DNA of 64,000 nucleotides from Sporolactobacillus mangiferae (GTDB lineage: Bacteria > Bacillota > Bacilli > Bacillales > Sporolactobacillaceae), in NCBI RefSeq assembly GCF_023336505.1, contig NZ_JAMAST010000006.1, forward strand, positions 1 through 64,000, read 5' to 3'. The notes beneath the pieces were generated by a model that saw nothing but the letters and a program-made list of their open reading frames with translations, ran no database searches and was not told where the DNA came from. The first letter of the stretch is position 1; each line of letters begins with the position of its first letter. Shown piece by piece: positions 19,207 through 27,975 of the stretch. A program made the translations under genes and the position numbers.

Positions 19207-19216
19207 TTAACAGTAC

Positions 19217-19241
19217 AAAAAAAGCCCGAAACGGGCTTTTT
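19217..19241 (-). terminator. Terminator of RNase P RNA
   Basis: On the minus strand AAAAAGCCCG TTTCGGGCTTTTTTT forms a GC-rich stem with a tetraloop-size loop and T7. It lies about 20 bases after the mature 3' end of rnpB. Confidence 0.93.
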
Positions 19242-19256
19242 CTTTAATAAAATGCA

Positions 19257-19664
19257 TTATCCATGTTCTGTAAGCCATGTTCTGTACTCCCGCACTCAAA
19301 CAGAGCTGCACGCTCCTCGTACGAAAGCGGCAATCATCTATCTACAGATTAACTGTCCCTTTTTCCGTTTGATTCCTTCCAAAGGGTTCCTCTACCAAGT
19401 TTGAGTTTCCCGCTCGAGGGGTTTACCGCGTTCCACTTCTTTTGTTTCCAAAAGACATCGTCACTATGGCACGTTATGGGATAGCAAACCATATTCCAGA
19501 GGAACACAGGTTTTTCTCCCGCCGTTAGCCCAGAATCATAATCCGAGCTACCCTGGCTTATGACTTGGCCAGGCACGAACACTACGATCATTGCAGATCG
19601 TGCGAGCATGGACTTTCCTCTATATTCGCAAAGAATACAGCGATTGCCCGAACACGAATAATGT
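19257..19664 (-). ncRNA. rnpB: RNase P RNA, Bacillus type B
   Basis: Read on the minus strand, the sequence follows B. subtilis rnpB from end to end. GTTCGGGCAATCGCTG and GAGGAAAGTCCATGCTCGCA (P4 5' side) come first, then GTGTTCGTGCC, then AACGCGGTAAACCCCTCGAG, then TAGATAGATGATTGCCGC, and the ACATGGCTTACAGAAC 3' end. It is the catalytic RNA that matures tRNA 5' ends. The ends given are estimates within about 5 bases. Confidence 0.97.
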
Positions 19665-19675
19665 CACAGATATAT

Positions 19676-19704
19676 ATTATAATCCATTTTATTCAAAGAA
19701 TCAA
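19676..19704 (-). promoter_or_regulatory. Sigma-A promoter of rnpB
   Basis: The -35 TTGATT (19699-19704), 17 bases of spacer and a perfect -10 TATAAT (19676-19681) place the start near 19668, a few bases before the RNase P RNA 5' end. Confidence 0.85.
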
Positions 19705-19710
19705 CCCTTT

Positions 19711-20022
19711 TTATTCACCAAGACGGCTGCCAAAAACATGTTTCTCAAGATTTGATAAACGTTTCAGAATATCGTAATTAGTAACTCCCTGGCTTTCTGC
19801 TGGTGCTGTCTGTCGTTGTACTTCGCCACCGGCCAGTTGATTTTTCAAACGTTTATTTTCTTCGCGCAACCGCAGAATTTCTGCATTAAAAACATCATAG
19901 TCGCTAATGATGATATCTAGAAATTGATCTACCTCATCCTGCTGATATCCATGGAATCCAGTTTTAAACTCTTTATGGAGAATTTCATTTTTCGTTAGCC
20001 TGATCGTTTTCTGTTCTGCCAC
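19711..20022 (-). CDS. gpsB: Cell-cycle protein GpsB (DivIVA family)
   Basis: 103 residues. The N-terminal DivIVA-like coiled coil carries KEFKTGFHGYQQDEVDQFLD, with the groove residues that bind PBP tails. A linker follows (about 70-80), then a short C-terminal helical trimer segment (YDILKRLSNLEKHVFG). GpsB docks penicillin-binding proteins at the division site. It lies between ypsA and rnpB, as in B. subtilis (ypsB). Confidence 0.96.
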   Translation of the reverse strand: MAEQKTIRLTKNEILHKEFKTGFHGYQQDEVDQFLDIIISDYDVFNAEILRLREENKRLKNQLAGGEVQRQTAPAESQGVTNYDILKRLSNLEKHVFGSRLGE

Positions 20023-20143
20023 ACTGATTCACTCCAAACTGTTGATCTCATCTTATTTTTTCAAATTTAGTTTATTGTGTCAATCACACGGTCATGACAA
20101 CCTTCATCGATGTATGTGGAAATCGATTAAAAACATGATGCAC

Positions 20144-20731
20144 TCATACACCGTTTGACCAATAATCGGGATTTTGCTGCTGCAAATCGTCAGCGGCCAG
20201 ATCCAGGTCATAGTGATTAATCATTTGAATGGGGTAATGCGTCTGCTTCTTTTTCCTTTTGGCAGCATTTAAATAGAAAACAGGCGAACCCTTCTTTTCC
20301 TCATCATAAATGATCAGCATCGCATCGGTCTTTGCAACAAGAAAATCATTCTTTTGCCGAAGCTGCTCCGGTCCTTCATAAGGGCGGTTGCTAATGCTGG
20401 CAGCATAATCCGCGTGATCAAGGACTTTTAAGTAGCACTCTTTCTGCCATTCTTTATAATGCGCTTCCTGATTTAAAAAAGGCATTAAAACCGCAAGTTT
20501 TACATTTATTTGACCGCTATCTCTCAATTTAAGACAAACCTCTCCTGCCCACAGCTCAACACCCGTCTGTCCGCTGATTACAAACCACAGCGCCCCTTGT
20601 TCAACATACGCCAATATTTTTTTCTCAAGTATATATCGAATTGTCTGAATACCGGGATGATCAGCCGTGAATACACCAAGTTCATGAGCTTTATACCCAG
20701 TAATCAAAATCACCGATTCCTGATCACGCAT
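20144..20731 (-). CDS. ypsA: SLOG-superfamily protein YpsA (DUF1273)
   Basis: 195 residues of the DUF1273 branch of the SLOG nucleotide-binding superfamily. The start has ILITGYKAHELGVF, and the segment FVISGQTGVELWAGEV holds the glycine loop. In Firmicutes YpsA is encoded next to GpsB and its over-expression affects cell division. Its ligand is not known. It lies 121 bases before gpsB and is the first gene of the ypsA-gpsB pair. Confidence 0.92.
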   Translation of the reverse strand: MRDQESVILITGYKAHELGVFTADHPGIQTIRYILEKKILAYVEQGALWFVISGQTGVELWAGEVCLKLRDSGQINVKLAVLMPFLNQEAHYKEWQKECYLKVLDHADYAASISNRPYEGPEQLRQKNDFLVAKTDAMLIIYDEEKKGSPVFYLNAAKRKKKQTHYPIQMINHYDLDLAADDLQQQNPDYWSNGV

Positions 20732-20841
20732 TGATTCACTCCTCTCCTTATTTTCTCGGTTCTTAAAAAATGCCCAATGAAGCGCATAATCTGTCGAATA
20801 TTTTCCCCCTGTCCAATAAAAGCAAGCGTGTTTTGACGATT

Positions 20842-22164
20842 TTAGGGTGTTTTTGCGCTTGCCCGGGTAATATTTCTCTTGATCCGATCATGTTCTCCGA
20901 TTCGTCCGTTAAGTCGCTGCAACCTTTTTAAATAGTCCGCCTCTTTGCTCTGAAATCCTTCAGTCAGACGATGATCTCCCTGATATAAATAATTCAACGC
21001 TTCCTTCGTATAATATTGAGCACGGCGGTAATCTTTGAACTGATGTTCAAGCAACTTCGCAGCTTCAATGTATATACTGCCGACATCAACATCGGGATCT
21101 CGAATGGCGGATTGAAGGAGGTTCAGTGACGCGGAATAGGCGCCTTGTTTTTTATAGAGCTGGGCAAGCCGCAGTTTCGCTCGTCCCCTGAATGATGACG
21201 GTTGATGAACAAGCGCTTCCCATTGTCTCTGTGCGCGATCCGTTTCACCGATCTGATCATTCCAGCGCGCAATCTCAAACTTTTCTTCCAAATCAGGACC
21301 AATTCGTCCCATGATTTTATTTGACAGATGGATATATAAAGAAATCAGCGTTAAAACATCATCGCGATTATGCTCCATAATTCCTTTAACCAAACCTGCA
21401 TCCGGATGTTTTAAAAAACGGAAATAGAGAAATGGAGCCATTTTTCCGGGAACATCGTGTGTCCGCTCCATTGAAAGAATATCTGATTCAATTGTCTGAA
21501 GCCGGACAGCCTCCAAACGATTTTTCCACAGACGTCTTGATGCATGCAAAAGGTCAAAGTGACCGAAAGCAGGCAATCGTGGCACTTGATTACGGACAAA
21601 TTGATGGCGTGTCTTTACGCGCGGCCAGTCAAAAGCTTTTCCATTGAATGTGACAAGATTTTTTAATGATTTTGTGTCATTTAAAAATTTATGGTAAAAA
21701 GCAGCTTCATGACCAGGGCCTGGCAGAAAGTATTGGTTTAAAACAACCCCCTGTCGGGTCCAATGAGCAAGGCCAATCAAAAAGATCATTTGTCCTGCAC
21801 CAGAACCGAGTCCTGTCGTTTCTGTATCAAAAAAAAGCAATTCCTCTGTCTGAAGCCCGCAAGCGGACAGCGGATGGCGCGGGGAAAAAGACTGCCATGC
21901 CGAAACGGCCGGATCAAGCTCCGCCAATGTATAGGGACCGACTTTCTTTTGAATAGGAATTATTTCTGAATAAACAAGCACGTATTGATCATCAAGCCAG
22001 TTCATTTTGGCGTTTAGAAGCTGTGCAGCGGCAGCAATTGCTTCATTTTGCCTGCTTTCAGACATTTCAAAGCTCGCTGTTGACTGGGAAACTTCTGGAC
22101 GGGTCAATTGGTTTTGCTCATGAAGCTGTTTCCGATACAATTGCAGTTTTTTCGTTAGTGACAT
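20842..22164 (-). CDS. mrfB: Mitomycin repair factor B, DEDDh exonuclease with TPR tail (YprB)
   Basis: 440 residues. The RNase H-like exonuclease core holds FFDTETTGLGSGAGQMIFLIG (first Asp and Glu split as FFDTETTGLG and SGAGQMIFLIG), then FNGKAFDWP and the final acidic motif EHNRDDVLTL. The C-terminal 130 residues are helical repeats of TPR type. B. subtilis MrfB works with the MrfA helicase in repair of mitomycin C adducts. It follows mrfA after two bases, so the pair is one transcription unit. Confidence 0.92.
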   Translation of the reverse strand: MSLTKKLQLYRKQLHEQNQLTRPEVSQSTASFEMSESRQNEAIAAAAQLLNAKMNWLDDQYVLVYSEIIPIQKKVGPYTLAELDPAVSAWQSFSPRHPLSACGLQTEELLFFDTETTGLGSGAGQMIFLIGLAHWTRQGVVLNQYFLPGPGHEAAFYHKFLNDTKSLKNLVTFNGKAFDWPRVKTRHQFVRNQVPRLPAFGHFDLLHASRRLWKNRLEAVRLQTIESDILSMERTHDVPGKMAPFLYFRFLKHPDAGLVKGIMEHNRDDVLTLISLYIHLSNKIMGRIGPDLEEKFEIARWNDQIGETDRAQRQWEALVHQPSSFRGRAKLRLAQLYKKQGAYSASLNLLQSAIRDPDVDVGSIYIEAAKLLEHQFKDYRRAQYYTKEALNYLYQGDHRLTEGFQSKEADYLKRLQRLNGRIGEHDRIKRNITRASAKTP

Positions 22165-22166
22165 GC

Positions 22167-24431
22167 TTATCGTTCCCTTAATAAACGTCTCAATGTCAGC
22201 TTTGCCGCTTTACCTTCATTGACAAAACCAATGCACGATGGACAGCCGGACGTGCAGCTGCAGCTCTCAACCATCTCTCTTGCTTTGTCAAGCAAATTTG
22301 GCAGCTCACTGTAGATCCTGTCACTCAATCCGATACCTCCCGGATACTTATCGTATACAAAAATAGTTGGTTTTTCATTATGGGGAGCTTTAATCTTGGG
22401 TACAACAGACAGGTCTGACTGGTCACACTGCACATAAAGCGGTGCCGCGTGCCGGAGAAGGTGACTGAGCCCTACCAATGCGCCCTGAAAAGTGTCTTTT
22501 CCGTATATATTCATGAGTTCTGGATCGAAGCTGATCCACGCTGCATTCGTGTGCATCTCAAGTTCCGGAAGATTAATCTTTCCCCACCCGATATTTTCAT
22601 AGGTTTCAAAGCGAATTTTTTTAAACACGGTCGGAAGTGCACGTACCGCCACGTCGCCATAGCCTTTTTCCGTATGCCGAACGGGATCATCGCATTCAGC
22701 GTGCTTATCCGTAGCCAGCACATCAAGCTGAACGGCCAGATCGGAATCTGTGTAATAATTGACGTTAACCTTGCGCACATACGCTTTTCTTTCTTCGAGG
22801 TCGAGATCGTCAACGTGATACTGAACCCCTTGGTGTATATATATAGCATCCTCGTAGAGCATGGTCATCGCTCCAAAACGATCCATCTCACCAATTACCT
22901 TGGCATGGCCACGGTCAGTCACGTCAATGATGGCAAAAGAATCCTGAGCAGCGGAGCGAAGGCTGATATTGTTTGCCGGGAAACCATCATTCATCCAATA
23001 CCATTTTCCACGCTGATAATGGAGCACATCTTCTTCAGCAAGATAATCGCATAGATCGTCTACGGTCTCTTCGCCAAACTTCTCACCGTTTTTAAAAGGG
23101 AGCTCATAGGCGGAACATTTGACATGCTCCATCATGATCATGATATTGTCCGCATTAATCCGTACTTCTTCAGGCCGTCGCGAAAAGAAATAGTCCACAT
23201 GCCCGGCCATATATTGATCAAGTGGATTAGAAGAGGCAACCAGAATGACTACGGCATCTTCCTGTCTTCTTCCGGCACGGCCGGCCTGCTGCCACAAACT
23301 GGCCATGTTCCCCGGGTAACCGGTCAAAATACATACCTGAAGCTGTCCAATATCTACCCCTAATTCAAGAGCATTCGTGCTGACAACACCAACGATCTCT
23401 CCGCTCCGCAATCCTTTTTCAATGCTCCGTCTCTCAAGCGGAAGATAGCCACCGCGATAAGCACAAATGGAAGCATGTGTCTGTAACCCACTGTTTACTT
23501 TTTGTAAATGGCTGACAAGAAGTTCGACACGCAGCCGGCTTTTTGCAAAAACAATTGTTTGAATTTTATTTCTTATGAATTGGGAAGCGAGCCGTGTAAC
23601 CGAATGACTTTCATCTTCACGAATATTGAGCTGTCTGTTAATAACCGGCGGATTATAGATCAGAAAATGCTTGCGCACGCTTGGCGCACCATTGCGTTCA
23701 ATTAAATGCATTTTCCTGCCCGTTAAAGCCTCAGCATGTGTTCTCGGATTGGCTATGGTCGCAGATGTGCAGATAAATTGCGGATGGCTGCCGTAATAAC
23801 GGCAAATCCGTTTCAGTCTGCGAATGACGTTGGCAACATGACTGCCAAATACACCGCGGTATGTATGCAGTTCATCAATGACAATAAATTGAAGGTTTTC
23901 AAACAATGAAACCCATTTTGTGTGATGGGGTAAAATAGATGAATGGAGCATATCTGGATTTGTCATAACAATCTGGCCCGACTGACGAATTGTCTGCCGA
24001 ACTGATCCGGCCGTATCCCCATCGTAAGTATGGCTCTTGATCGGCAAACCGATTTCATCAATCAGTTCCACCATTTCATTTTTCTGATCCTGAGCAAGTG
24101 CTTTTGTAGGGAAAAAGTAAAGTGCTCTTTTTTCCGGTTGCTCAATCAATGTCTCAAGAACTGGGAGATTATAGCATAACGTTTTTCCCGATGCTGTCGG
24201 AGTGACAAGAACAACATCATTTCCGGCCATCACTGCCTGGAATGCATCTGCCTGGTGTGTGTAAAGTGAAGAGATGCCCCGCCGCATCAGTGCTTTTTTC
24301 AAACGATCATCAATGGCATGTGGAAAAGGAACATCGTGCGCCGCCTTTTCGGGTATGGTTCTCCAATGAACAATATTGGGATCGGTCTTTAGTTCTTTTA
24401 AAATATTGTCAACGGTTTTGTGCCCAATCAT
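22167..24431 (-). CDS. mrfA: Mitomycin repair factor A, superfamily 2 helicase (YprA)
   Basis: 754 residues. The helicase core has Walker A TPTASGKTLCYNLP, motif II VIDELHTYRGVFG, motif III TSATIANP and motif VI QQAGRAGRRQ. The C-terminal domain holds the four-Cys site CSCTSGCPSC, which binds zinc in MrfA. It is a 3'-5' DNA helicase in an excision pathway separate from UvrABC. It heads the mrfA-mrfB operon and is divergent from the sirtuin gene. Confidence 0.95.
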   Translation of the reverse strand: MIGHKTVDNILKELKTDPNIVHWRTIPEKAAHDVPFPHAIDDRLKKALMRRGISSLYTHQADAFQAVMAGNDVVLVTPTASGKTLCYNLPVLETLIEQPEKRALYFFPTKALAQDQKNEMVELIDEIGLPIKSHTYDGDTAGSVRQTIRQSGQIVMTNPDMLHSSILPHHTKWVSLFENLQFIVIDELHTYRGVFGSHVANVIRRLKRICRYYGSHPQFICTSATIANPRTHAEALTGRKMHLIERNGAPSVRKHFLIYNPPVINRQLNIREDESHSVTRLASQFIRNKIQTIVFAKSRLRVELLVSHLQKVNSGLQTHASICAYRGGYLPLERRSIEKGLRSGEIVGVVSTNALELGVDIGQLQVCILTGYPGNMASLWQQAGRAGRRQEDAVVILVASSNPLDQYMAGHVDYFFSRRPEEVRINADNIMIMMEHVKCSAYELPFKNGEKFGEETVDDLCDYLAEEDVLHYQRGKWYWMNDGFPANNISLRSAAQDSFAIIDVTDRGHAKVIGEMDRFGAMTMLYEDAIYIHQGVQYHVDDLDLEERKAYVRKVNVNYYTDSDLAVQLDVLATDKHAECDDPVRHTEKGYGDVAVRALPTVFKKIRFETYENIGWGKINLPELEMHTNAAWISFDPELMNIYGKDTFQGALVGLSHLLRHAAPLYVQCDQSDLSVVPKIKAPHNEKPTIFVYDKYPGGIGLSDRIYSELPNLLDKAREMVESCSCTSGCPSCIGFVNEGKAAKLTLRRLLRER

Positions 24432-24526
24432 CTGTTTTCCTCAATACCTCGCCGTTTATATGATTTTATTTATTATTATAGCATAACGAATAAATGTTCG
24501 TTAATTCTTATTGGGAGGCACTTTGT

Positions 24527-25258
24527 ATGGCATCACTTACTCAATGGATTGAAAGCAGCCGGCATCTGGCTGTACTGACTGGTGCGGGAATCAGTGTTCC
24601 ATCGGGTATCTCGCCCTTCCGCGGACCAAGCGGCCTTTATCAAAACGCAAAGGTTGAGTTCTGTCTTTCAATGCATTATTTCCTTACACGGCCAGCTGAA
24701 TTCTGGAAGTTTTACTGGTCATTATTTGACGCAGATCTATTGCTGCATGCGCAGCCGAATGCTGTTCATCGATGGCTGAAAAACCTCGAACGTGACCGTG
24801 AAGTCACGATCATAACACAGAATATTGACGGACTGCACCATAAGGCAGGCAGTTCAGCAGTCATTGAGGTTCATGGTGCTTTTAATCGCTGCATCTGCCT
24901 TGACTGCGGTGCTGAATATGACACGGATCAGGTCAGGAAAGAAAAAGTTCCGCACTGCCCAGCCTTCAACAGTGAAGGCAGAACATGCGGAACGGTATTA
25001 AAGCCGGATATTGTGCTGTTCGGCGAAACAGTGCGGGGGGTGCAGGCTGCCATAAAAGCGGTCCGAAGAGCGGACCGTCTGCTGATACTTGGCAGTTCGC
25101 TCGGGGTTGCACCGATCAACTGTGTGCCTGACTACGCCAAACAGTCCGGCATTCCCACGCTGCTGATTAATGATCGACCTGCATTGCAAATGGAAGCCAT
25201 TGATCGGTTTGCAGAAGCAGACTTTAACTCTTTTAATCCTGATACGCTCATCCTATAA
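24527..25258 (+). CDS. Sir2-family NAD-dependent protein deacylase
   Basis: The ATG at 24527 follows GGGAGGC by seven bases; the frame upstream is not needed. 243 residues: the Rossmann core has GAGISVPSGISPFRG, the catalytic TQNIDGLHHKAG and EVHGAF with the active His. A small zinc module has Cys pairs in CICLDCG and CPAFNSEGRTCG. GISPFRG in place of the common GIPDFR recalls the TFRG of desuccinylase-type sirtuins, so the acyl preference is open. It is divergent from mrfA and convergent with the HAD gene. Confidence 0.92.
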   Translation: MASLTQWIESSRHLAVLTGAGISVPSGISPFRGPSGLYQNAKVEFCLSMHYFLTRPAEFWKFYWSLFDADLLLHAQPNAVHRWLKNLERDREVTIITQNIDGLHHKAGSSAVIEVHGAFNRCICLDCGAEYDTDQVRKEKVPHCPAFNSEGRTCGTVLKPDIVLFGETVRGVQAAIKAVRRADRLLILGSSLGVAPINCVPDYAKQSGIPTLLINDRPALQMEAIDRFAEADFNSFNPDTLIL

Positions 25259-25266
25259 AAATCAAA

Positions 25267-25920
25267 TCAATAAACCTTCTTGAAAAAATCGACGAATTGG
25301 CCAATCTGTGTCCAATAAAACTCCGGTTTTGCCGGATAGCTGTCAGATTGCGACATTTCAAGCCATTGTACCGCTGCTGTATGGATTCCGGCTGCCTTTC
25401 CCGCAAGAATATCTCCATTTGCATCACCGATGTAGATTGTCTGCTGCGGATCAGCGCCAAATTTTTCAAGCGTTCGCTTAATGCCTTCAGGGTCTGGTTT
25501 AGGGACAGAAACTTCGTCTCCGGTTATGACGCTGTCAAAAAGATGGTTAAAACCCAATTTATTTTCGGAAATAATAAATGAGCGCCGTGCTTTTCCGGTG
25601 ATGAGTCCGATTTTTATCCCCTGCTCTTTAAGCATATGTAACATGTTAAAAATTTCATGATTTTTTTCAACATAGTGTTCATGTTCTTTTTCATACAGTT
25701 CAAAGTATTGTTCGATGGCGTCTGAAACCGCTGCCCGATTTTTTAAATTTTTTTCGATCATTTTGTCCTCGGGCGGGCCAAACATGGCAACAACGCCATC
25801 AGTGCTCAAGGTCTGGCCATCAAATTGTTTGAAAACTGACTGCACTGCGAAAATCGTTAGCGGTAAAGTGTTGGCAAGCGTTCCGTCAAAGTCAAAAAGC
25901 ACGTTGCGCAATTGCATCAT
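25267..25920 (-). CDS. HAD-IA phosphatase (phosphoglycolate/pyrophosphatase-like)
   Basis: 217 residues. Motif I is DFDGTLANT near residue 10, motif II is ITGK near 109, and motif III/IV is KPDPEGIKRTLE then YIGDANGDILAGKAAG. A four-helix cap lies between motifs I and II. The set matches the PpaX/Gph branch. The exact substrate cannot be read from the sequence. It is 106 bases downstream of menC and not evidently part of the menaquinone pathway. Confidence 0.85.
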   Translation of the reverse strand: MMQLRNVLFDFDGTLANTLPLTIFAVQSVFKQFDGQTLSTDGVVAMFGPPEDKMIEKNLKNRAAVSDAIEQYFELYEKEHEHYVEKNHEIFNMLHMLKEQGIKIGLITGKARRSFIISENKLGFNHLFDSVITGDEVSVPKPDPEGIKRTLEKFGADPQQTIYIGDANGDILAGKAAGIHTAAVQWLEMSQSDSYPAKPEFYWTQIGQFVDFFKKVY

Positions 25921-26026
25921 TATTCTCCTCCAAATTCAGCTAATCTCTTTACAGATCTACTCTAGTATCCTATTAATCGAATCTGTTTGTCAAAAAACTT
26001 TTTGGGATTATCCTTTTTCTTCCCCG

Positions 26027-27136
26027 TCACCGCGCAAACTTTTCAGTATACTGTGTTAAATCACAGAGCGTATCCCGATCTATTTCAAATCCAATGCCAG
26101 GGCTGTCCGGCAAACGGATCTCACCATTACGAACAGTGATTTCAGGGGCCACGATATCCCTTTCCCAATAATGCGTTGAGGGACTCAGATCGCCGGGCAG
26201 TGTAAATCCGGAAACTGACGAAAGCGCAATATTATGGGCCTTAGCAATGCCAAACTCAACCATACCACCGCACCAAAGCGGAATATGGTGAGCGACGCAC
26301 AAATCGCGAATACGCAGCGCCTCAGACCAGCCGCCAACACGTGCCATCTTTAGTGCCATGATCCTCCCACTGCCCAGTTTAATCGCGCTTGCAGCATCCT
26401 GATAAGAACAGATGGACTCATCAAGGCAGATAGGCGTCTTGATCAACTTCTGCAGGGCAGCATGATCAGTCAGATCATTATACGCGAGCGGTTGTTCCAG
26501 CATTTGCAGATCGAATTGATCAAGCTGGCATAATTGTTCAGTATCACTGAGCGTGTAATCTGAATTGGCGTCTGCCTGCAGCACAAGATCAGGAAAATGC
26601 ATGCGTATCTCTGTCAGCAGATCCACGGCGTGCATGCGATTAATTTTGATTTTATAACGCTTATAGCTACATTCTGATTTCATGCGTTCAATTTGCGCAA
26701 TGGCTTTATTCGCATCGTCTGCCGCAATAACTGCACCTGCCTCAACTGACGTTTGCGCAGGACCAAACAAGCGACCAAGATAGATGCCGTTCTGTTTCGC
26801 GTGCAGATCCCAGACAGCCTGACTCAGACCAGATTTGGCCATTCGATTTCCGCGAATACATTGCCAAATATGATCAAGTTCGGAGGGATGAACTCCTTCA
26901 TGTTCAAAAAGAATTGGGATCAAGAAATCTTTAAGAACGGCAAAGCAGGAGCGGATTGTCTCTTCTGAATACCATGGACTGGAGAAAGGATCTGCCTCGC
27001 CGTAGCCGATTCGCCCGTCAGTATCCTCTAGTTCAATAACCAGCGCTTCTCTGTTTGTCACGTTCTGAAGATGCGTTTTAAAGGGTGCGTTCAATGGTGA
27101 CGAAATCAAACGCACAATGACTGAATGAATTTTCAC
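26027..27136 (-). CDS. menC: o-Succinylbenzoate synthase (enolase superfamily, MenC type 2)
   Basis: 369 residues with the muconate-lactonising subgroup signatures: the KxK base YKIKIN, metal ligands in QADANSDY, MLEQPL and CLDESI, and a second Lys in MALKMARVGG. The tail GFTLPGDLSPSTHYWERDI fits the NSAR/OSBS branch, some of which also racemise N-acyl amino acids. Its place at the end of menF-menD-menH, with a 4-base overlap, makes menaquinone synthesis the main role. Confidence 0.9.
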   Translation of the reverse strand: MKIHSVIVRLISSPLNAPFKTHLQNVTNREALVIELEDTDGRIGYGEADPFSSPWYSEETIRSCFAVLKDFLIPILFEHEGVHPSELDHIWQCIRGNRMAKSGLSQAVWDLHAKQNGIYLGRLFGPAQTSVEAGAVIAADDANKAIAQIERMKSECSYKRYKIKINRMHAVDLLTEIRMHFPDLVLQADANSDYTLSDTEQLCQLDQFDLQMLEQPLAYNDLTDHAALQKLIKTPICLDESICSYQDAASAIKLGSGRIMALKMARVGGWSEALRIRDLCVAHHIPLWCGGMVEFGIAKAHNIALSSVSGFTLPGDLSPSTHYWERDIVAPEITVRNGEIRLPDSPGIGFEIDRDTLCDLTQYTEKFAR

Positions 27137-27975
27137 CTCGTGTCCCCCTCTATATCCGAACGCTCAGCACATTGATATGCATATGAGCGGACAAGATTCA
27201 TGAATGATTTCGGACGTTCAAGATGAACTGCATGTCCGGAATCGAGAATAGTCCGCCATTCGGCATACGGTACCCTTTTCTGCATTTCTGAGGCAATCAC
27301 GCAAAATTTTTTATCGATGGCACCGGTAATCATCAGCGTTGGCATACGGAGATCTGGCAAGTGTGCCCACCAGGAAGGCTGTGCCCCAGTACCCATACCA
27401 CGTAAACTGCATGCCAGACCGTTCGCATCGTTGGCAAGCCGCTGAGCACGCAATGCAGCACGTACTTCCGGAGACATACTTTTCTGCGATTCGAATAGAG
27501 GAAGCTGCTCCCAGCGTGCGACAAATGCCTGGACACCTCGTGAAACGAGCGCTTCCGCCAGCAGTTCATCCTTAATTCTCCTGGACTTCCGTTCTTTTTC
27601 GGTTTTCAATCCCGGAGAAGCACTTTCCAGAATTAAACCGGCAGTCCGTTCAGGGTATAAGCATGCAAAACTGAGTGCCAGCCTTCCGCCCATCGAATAA
27701 CCGAGCAACAGCACGCGATCAATATTGAGAAAGTCAAGCAGTGCACAAAGATCTTTGGCAGCTTCAAAGATCGAATAGCGATGAAAGTCAGCCGGTTTTC
27801 CAGTCTGCCCATGGCCAATGATATCAGGTGCAATAAGACGAAATCCTCGAAAAAAAGCGGTGTCCAAAAAATCCCATGTCTTAACACTACCGGTAAATCC
27901 ATGGAGAAGGAGCATTGGAAATCCTGCTCCTCTTTGTTCAAAATGATAGACTGTCCCGCGAAGTTCAGTCATCAT
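27133..27975 (-). CDS. menH: SHCHC synthase-like alpha/beta hydrolase (MenH)
   Basis: About 280 residues with the alpha/beta hydrolase fold: oxyanion region LLLHGFTGSVKTWD, nucleophile elbow LGYSMGGRLALS (Ser), and the final His in DSGHAVHLERP. MenH removes pyruvate to yield SHCHC. ATG codons at 27975 and 27972 follow AGAAGTG inside menD, and a TTG lies at 27981. The gene overlaps menD upstream and menC downstream, a tightly coupled operon. Confidence 0.9.
   Translation of the reverse strand: MMTELRGTVYHFEQRGAGFPMLLLHGFTGSVKTWDFLDTAFFRGFRLIAPDIIGHGQTGKPADFHRYSIFEAAKDLCALLDFLNIDRVLLLGYSMGGRLALSFACLYPERTAGLILESASPGLKTEKERKSRRIKDELLAEALVSRGVQAFVARWEQLPLFESQKSMSPEVRAALRAQRLANDANGLACSLRGMGTGAQPSWWAHLPDLRMPTLMITGAIDKKFCVIASEMQKRVPYAEWRTILDSGHAVHLERPKSFMNLVRSYAYQCAERSDIEGDTR

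Noticed and set aside
19349-19609. An 86-codon minus-strand frame
   Set aside because: It falls inside RNase P RNA, which matches along its entire length.
22449-23054. A 201-codon plus-strand frame
   Set aside because: Antisense to the mrfA helicase, whose own motifs run through the same bases.
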